Origin: Curtobacterium sp. MCPF17_002 | GTDB lineage: Bacteria > Actinomycetota > Actinomycetes > Actinomycetales > Microbacteriaceae | Reading direction: 5' to 3' | Assembly (NCBI RefSeq): GCF_003234115.2 | Contig: NZ_CP126251.1 | Location: 2,914,001 to 2,978,000 of the forward strand | DNA length: 64,000 nucleotides | Shown: positions 60,774-64,000 of the stretch, piece after piece | How positions within the stretch are numbered: position 1 is the first letter of the stretch | Layout: each line of letters starts with the position of its first letter | Program-made: the position numbers and the translations under genes | Notes under the pieces: generated by a model | Database searches by the model: none | Told to the model about the DNA's origin: nothing | The model's input: only the letters and a program-made list of their open reading frames with translations

Positions 60774-61871
60774 ATGACTCTCGACGACACCACCCCGCAG
60801 TCCACCGATCGTCACGCGCTCGTCGTGGGTGCCAGCGGCATCACCGGCTCGGCCCTGGTCGACCACCTGCTCGGCACCGGCTGGCAGGTGTCCGCGCTCT
60901 CCCGCAGACCGCTCGCCCGCGACGGCGTGCGCAGCGTCGCCGCCGACCTCCGCGACCCGGAGAGCCTGACCGCCGCGCTGGCGGACGAGCACCCCACGCA
61001 CGTGTTCTTCACGGCGTGGCAGCGGCAGGCGACCGAGGCCGAGAACATCCGGGTGAACGGCGGCATGGTCCGTGACCTCCTCGCCGCCCTCGGGCACGCG
61101 CCGCTCCGGCACGTGGCACTCGTCACCGGCCTGAAGCACTACCTCGGCCCGTTCGAGGCGTACGCCGCCGGCGAGATGCCGGACACGCCCTTCCACGAGG
61201 ACGAACCCCGGCTCGACACCCCGAACTTCTACTACGCCCAGGAGGACGAGCTCGTCGCGGCGGCCGAGCGTCAGGGGTTCACGTGGTCGGTGCACCGCTC
61301 GCACACGGTGATCGGGCACGCGGTCGGCAACGCGATGAACATGGGGCTGACGCTCGCGGTGCAGGCCGCGATCGTGAAGGAGCTCGACCTCGACTTCGTG
61401 TTCCCCGGCAGCGAGGCGCAGTGGAACGGCCTCACCGACATGACCGACGCGGGCCTCCTCGCCGAGCACATGGTCTGGGCGGCGACGTCACCCGAGGGGG
61501 CCGACGAACCGTTCAACATCGTGAACGGTGACGTGTTCCGCTGGCGGTGGATGTGGCCGCGCCTCGCAGCCCACCTCGGGGTCGACCCCGCACGCGTCGT
61601 CGGCTACGAGGCTCGGCCACGCCCGCTCGAGGAGCAGATGGCGCCGCACGAGTCGGCGTGGGCCGGGATCGCCGAGCGACACGGCCTCGCCGAACCCGAC
61701 ATCGCACGACTCGCGTCGTGGTGGCACACCGACGCCGACCTCGGCCGGGCCATGGAGGTCGTGACCGACATGAGCAAGAGCCGCGAGGCCGGGTTCACGG
61801 GCTACCGGCGGACCGAGCGTGCCTTCGCGGACCTGTTCGACCGGTACCGCGCCGACCGCCTCATCCCCTGA
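60774..61871 (+). CDS. PRISE-like NAD(P)-dependent reductase (extended SDR)
   Basis: A 365-residue Rossmann-fold enzyme related to plant progesterone 5-beta-reductase/iridoid synthase. ALVVGASGITGSALVDHLL is the cofactor loop, SRRPL the NADP-selecting Arg pair, VTGLKHYLGPFE carries the Lys and FYYAQEDEL the Tyr of the displaced PRISE active site. It reduces activated C=C bonds of enones; the native substrate is unknown. ATG 60774 follows GGGGAACG. Confidence 0.88.
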   Translation: MTLDDTTPQSTDRHALVVGASGITGSALVDHLLGTGWQVSALSRRPLARDGVRSVAADLRDPESLTAALADEHPTHVFFTAWQRQATEAENIRVNGGMVRDLLAALGHAPLRHVALVTGLKHYLGPFEAYAAGEMPDTPFHEDEPRLDTPNFYYAQEDELVAAAERQGFTWSVHRSHTVIGHAVGNAMNMGLTLAVQAAIVKELDLDFVFPGSEAQWNGLTDMTDAGLLAEHMVWAATSPEGADEPFNIVNGDVFRWRWMWPRLAAHLGVDPARVVGYEARPRPLEEQMAPHESAWAGIAERHGLAEPDIARLASWWHTDADLGRAMEVVTDMSKSREAGFTGYRRTERAFADLFDRYRADRLIP

Positions 61872-61928
61872 GTCGGCCGGCTGGCCGAAAGCGCGGCGAC
61901 GGCTCGGGACCCGCTGCCCACTCCCCCA

Positions 61929-62276
61929 CTACCGGGCGAGGAGGAGCACCACGAGCGTCGCCACCGAGAGCACGAGCAGCACGGCCGCGCCCTGGAGTTC
62001 ACGGTCGTGCGCGCGGAGGTGTGCCACGACGGCACCGGCGAAGTAGACGACGGCGCCGATGGCCGCGGCGATCGCGAGGGGCACCCACCACAGTCCGACG
62101 ACGAGGCCGACGGCAGCGGCGACCTCGAGCAGGCCGAGGACGATCATCTGCGCGGGCGAGACGTGCACGGCCTCCATCGAGGCGACGATCTTCGGGTTGC
62201 GGACGAGTTTCATGATCCCGGAACCGAGCATGGCGAGGGCGAGGACGAGCGAGAGGACGACTGCAGCGATGTGCAC
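61929..62276 (-). CDS. DoxX family membrane protein
   Basis: A 115-residue, four-helix membrane protein of the DoxX/DoxD family: LALAMLGSGIMKLVRNPKIV at the start and LGLLEVAAAVGLVVGLWW in helix 2. Members are linked to redox stress and quinone-level processes; function unproven. It is divergent from a TetR gene that most likely controls it. Confidence 0.87.
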   Translation of the reverse strand: MHIAAVVLSLVLALAMLGSGIMKLVRNPKIVASMEAVHVSPAQMIVLGLLEVAAAVGLVVGLWWVPLAIAAAIGAVVYFAGAVVAHLRAHDRELQGAAVLLVLSVATLVVLLLAR

Positions 62277-62296
62277 GGGGAACTCCTGAGGAGAAT

Positions 62297-62320
62297 GAAA
62301 CGGAAGGTGGTCCCCGTTTC
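62297..62320. promoter_or_regulatory. operator-like inverted repeat between doxX-type and TetR genes
   Basis: GAAACGG (62297-62303) and CCGTTTC (62314-62320) form a 24-base inverted repeat with a 10-base centre, in the 96-base divergent gap. Size and place suit a TetR dimer pair. Confidence 0.6.
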
Positions 62321-62372
62321 AAACCGGAGACTGCTCCCCGTATTCCCGGCTTCCCCGATCTAGGCTCGGACC

Positions 62373-63020
62373 ATGATCCGCCGGGACGTCGCGCGCAACC
62401 GTCAGTCCCTCGTCGACGCGGCCCGGACCGCGTTCACCGACCACGGCCTCCAGGCTCCACTCGAACCGATCGCGGTCGCAGCCGGTCTCGGCAACGCGAC
62501 CCTGTACCGGCACTTCCCGACGCGAGCCGCCCTGTGGGAGGCGGTGCTCACCGAACCCCTGCAGGAGGTCCTCGACCTCGTCGAGCGCTGCCGCGGCGTC
62601 GCCGCGTCCGACCCGTGGTCGGGGTTCGCGACGTTCGTCCGGGGCACCGCCGAGATCGAGGCGCGGCGAACCGGCTTCAGCGAGCTGATGACCACCGACT
62701 ACCGCGAGGCGCCCACGCTGCTGCAGCTCCGGGTCGCGGTGCAGGACGGCATCGACGCGCTCTTCACCGCCGGGCAGGCGGCCGGTGCGATCCGCGCCGA
62801 CGCCGCGCTGCCCGACGTGGCGCTCCTCCAGCTGTCGATCGCGGCGACCATCGGCACCTTCGGTCGCGTCGCGCCGGACGCGTACCGCCGGTGGGTGGAC
62901 CTGGCGCTCGACGGGTTCCGCGCAGCGAGTGTCCCGCGGGAACCGCTCGGCGGACGCCCGCTGCGAGGCGACCAGGTCCGTCGGGCGATGGCCGAGCACC
63001 ATCCGTCGCCCGGTCAGTAG
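62373..63020 (+). CDS. TetR family transcriptional regulator
   Basis: A 215-residue TetR regulator: RQSLVDAARTAFTDHG, then helix-turn-helix EPIAVAAGLGNATLYRHFPTR (residues about 31-51), and the SbtR-like C-terminal domain (PDVALLQLSIAATIG, YRRWVDLALDGFRAA). It probably represses the divergent doxX-type gene and itself through the inverted repeat in the gap. Confidence 0.93.
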   Translation: MIRRDVARNRQSLVDAARTAFTDHGLQAPLEPIAVAAGLGNATLYRHFPTRAALWEAVLTEPLQEVLDLVERCRGVAASDPWSGFATFVRGTAEIEARRTGFSELMTTDYREAPTLLQLRVAVQDGIDALFTAGQAAGAIRADAALPDVALLQLSIAATIGTFGRVAPDAYRRWVDLALDGFRAASVPREPLGGRPLRGDQVRRAMAEHHPSPGQ

Positions 63021-63083
63021 GCGGGGGGGCCTGTCCCGTCCCTCCCTGTCTCCCTGAGACCACCAACGGTGCAGAATCGGGGC

Positions 63084-63398
63084 ATGAGCGAGCCCGACGA
63101 CCACTTCTTCGTCGTCGACGGCCGACGGTGGCGGCGCACCGACCCCGCGTTGCCGGAGGACGTCGCCGCCGCGCTCCGCTCACACCTGGGCCGCGGCCGG
63201 AACGCGGTGCGGCAGGCGAAGCGGGCAGGCGACGACGAGGCGTTGGCGGCGGCGCGGCACCGGAACGGCATCGCCAAGCACGGGCTCGGCGAGCGCGGGC
63301 CCGAGTGGTGGACGCGCCCCGAAGAGGACCGGATCGCCGACGCCCGCCGGGCCCGGGCCGAGCTCGACGGGCTCGATGCGCCTGTCGGCCGACCGTGA
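63084..63398 (+). CDS. conserved small basic/helical protein
   Basis: A 104-residue protein starting EPDDHFFVVDGRRWRRTDPALP and continuing as a long charged helix (LGRGRNAVRQAKRAGDDEAL) to GERGPEWW. I recognise the type as a conserved actinobacterial hypothetical protein, sometimes labelled 'biopolymer transporter Tol' without evidence. ATG 63084 starts it. The stop overlaps the next gene (GTGA). Confidence 0.75.
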   Translation: MSEPDDHFFVVDGRRWRRTDPALPEDVAAALRSHLGRGRNAVRQAKRAGDDEALAAARHRNGIAKHGLGERGPEWWTRPEEDRIADARRARAELDGLDAPVGRP

Positions 63399-63847
63399 CG
63401 ACGGTCCGAGCGCCGCGGTGGGAGCGGATCGCGAACGCCGTCGTCTTCGGTCCCGTGATGGTCGGGACGGGGATCGTCCTCGCCTGGGTGACGTCCGTCC
63501 CGGAGTCGTCGGCGAAGGGGTTCGTGCTCGTGCTCGGCGTGGCTTTGGTGGCGGCCGGCGTGCTCGTGGCCGTGCGGGCGCCACGGGTGGCGGTGCACCT
63601 GTCCGAGGACACGCTGCGCTACGACGGTTTCCTCATCTCGTGGGAGGCCCGACGCGCTGACATCACGAGCGTGCTCGACGACGCCTTCGTGGAGTGGAGG
63701 GACAGTACCGGCACCCAGCACCGTCGCCAGCTCTGGCTCCTGGTACGGGCGTGGGAGGACGACGGCACGAGGTTCGCTCGGCTGTGGCGGTGGCGGCGCA
63801 CAGGGCTGATGCAGGTCCGCGAGTGGGCCGGAGTTTCCTCTTCCTGA
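63395..63847 (+). CDS. small membrane protein with PH-like C-terminal domain
   Basis: A 150-residue protein: two membrane helices (about residues 14-32 and 40-58), then a beta-rich soluble part (VAVHLSEDTLRYDGFLISW, then ADITSVLDD) typical of bacterial PH-like domains. GTG 63395 overlaps the previous stop, so the two are coupled. Function unknown. Confidence 0.7.
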   Translation: MTTVRAPRWERIANAVVFGPVMVGTGIVLAWVTSVPESSAKGFVLVLGVALVAAGVLVAVRAPRVAVHLSEDTLRYDGFLISWEARRADITSVLDDAFVEWRDSTGTQHRRQLWLLVRAWEDDGTRFARLWRWRRTGLMQVREWAGVSSS

Positions 63848-63906
63848 TCGATTGCCCACGAGCCGCGCGACAGTCCGGCGAGCGGTCCTTCCCATCGCGC
63901 CCGCAG

Positions 63907-63990
63907 TAGGAAGCGGAATCGCGCGTAGGGAGCAGGAAATTCCGACCTCCTACGCGCGATTCGGCACCCTACGAGCGGAACTGCTTCCTA
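63907..63990. repeat. nested inverted repeats at the right end of the window
   Basis: Inner arms GAATCGCGCGTAGG (63916-63929) and CCTACGCGCGATTC (63949-63962) are exact; outer arms TAGGAAGC (63907-63914) and GCTTCCTA (63983-63990) are exact too. TACGCG/TATGCGCGGAAC repeats follow to the edge. No gene lies in 63848-64000. Confidence 0.75.
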
Positions 63991-64000
63991 TGCGCGGAAC

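Overview
The window is about 70% GC with short intergenic gaps, GTG starts and many 4-base ATGA/GTGA stop-start overlaps. Together with the gene content (SipW-type secretion locus, DUF2087, GH127, ChvE-type transporter, large two-domain FAD oxidase) this points to an actinobacterium of the Microbacteriaceae, most likely Curtobacterium. The genus is an inference; no rRNA or marker gene is present.

Layout. 1-9.4 kb: the 3' end of a GH13 alpha-glucosidase, a reductase-like gene, a two-gene Nat-type ABC exporter, a TetR regulator, a PnuC-type vitamin transporter, and a five-gene operon of SipW-dependent secreted proteins with their signal peptidase. 9.6-20 kb: an accessory island of small single genes in mixed orientation (GrpB-like, GNAT, VOC, Nudix, MerR/SDR, small membrane proteins, two lipoproteins, a G1-type peptidase). 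It contains several broken genes: a resolvase tail, an IS30 tail, a sigma-factor tail, and two genes interrupted by short indels. A short palindrome built on TAGCCGATCGGC recurs between these genes. 20-31.8 kb: detoxification or metabolism genes, including an ArsR/MFS pair, an isochorismatase-like hydrolase, four alpha/beta hydrolases, an unusual SDR, an S51 peptidase, a dinucleotide-binding oxidoreductase, an IMPase-like protein, and a LysR gene fused by overlap to a FetB-like permease. 31.9-35.2 kb: a Ser/Gly-repeat small protein, an Eis-like acetyltransferase, a DUF2087 protein and a terpene-cyclase-fold protein.

35.4-60.2 kb is a carbohydrate region centred on L-arabinose. It holds a peptide/oligosaccharide ABC operon, an alditol-oxidase-like enzyme and araB-araD-araA. 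A GH127 beta-L-arabinofuranosidase follows, leading into a MalEFG-type transporter under a LacI regulator. Next come a second LacI regulator, a ChvE-GguA-GguB monosaccharide transporter, and a GH13 amylase-like enzyme. The araB operon and the chvE operon share an identical 19-base promoter/operator block (CCAGGATGTGAGCGCTCAC), so uptake and catabolism of arabinose are very probably controlled by one LacI-type repressor. 60.3-64 kb: a DUF3253 protein, a PRISE-like reductase, a DoxX/TetR divergent pair and two small genes.

The most unusual content is a set of palindromic repeats: three copies of an exactly 65-base element ending in CGGTGCGAGG/CCTCGCACCG, a five-unit array of about 97 bases per unit, two 86-base inverted-repeat elements lying in frame inside coding sequences, and the island palindrome. 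No CRISPR array, tRNA or rRNA gene was seen.
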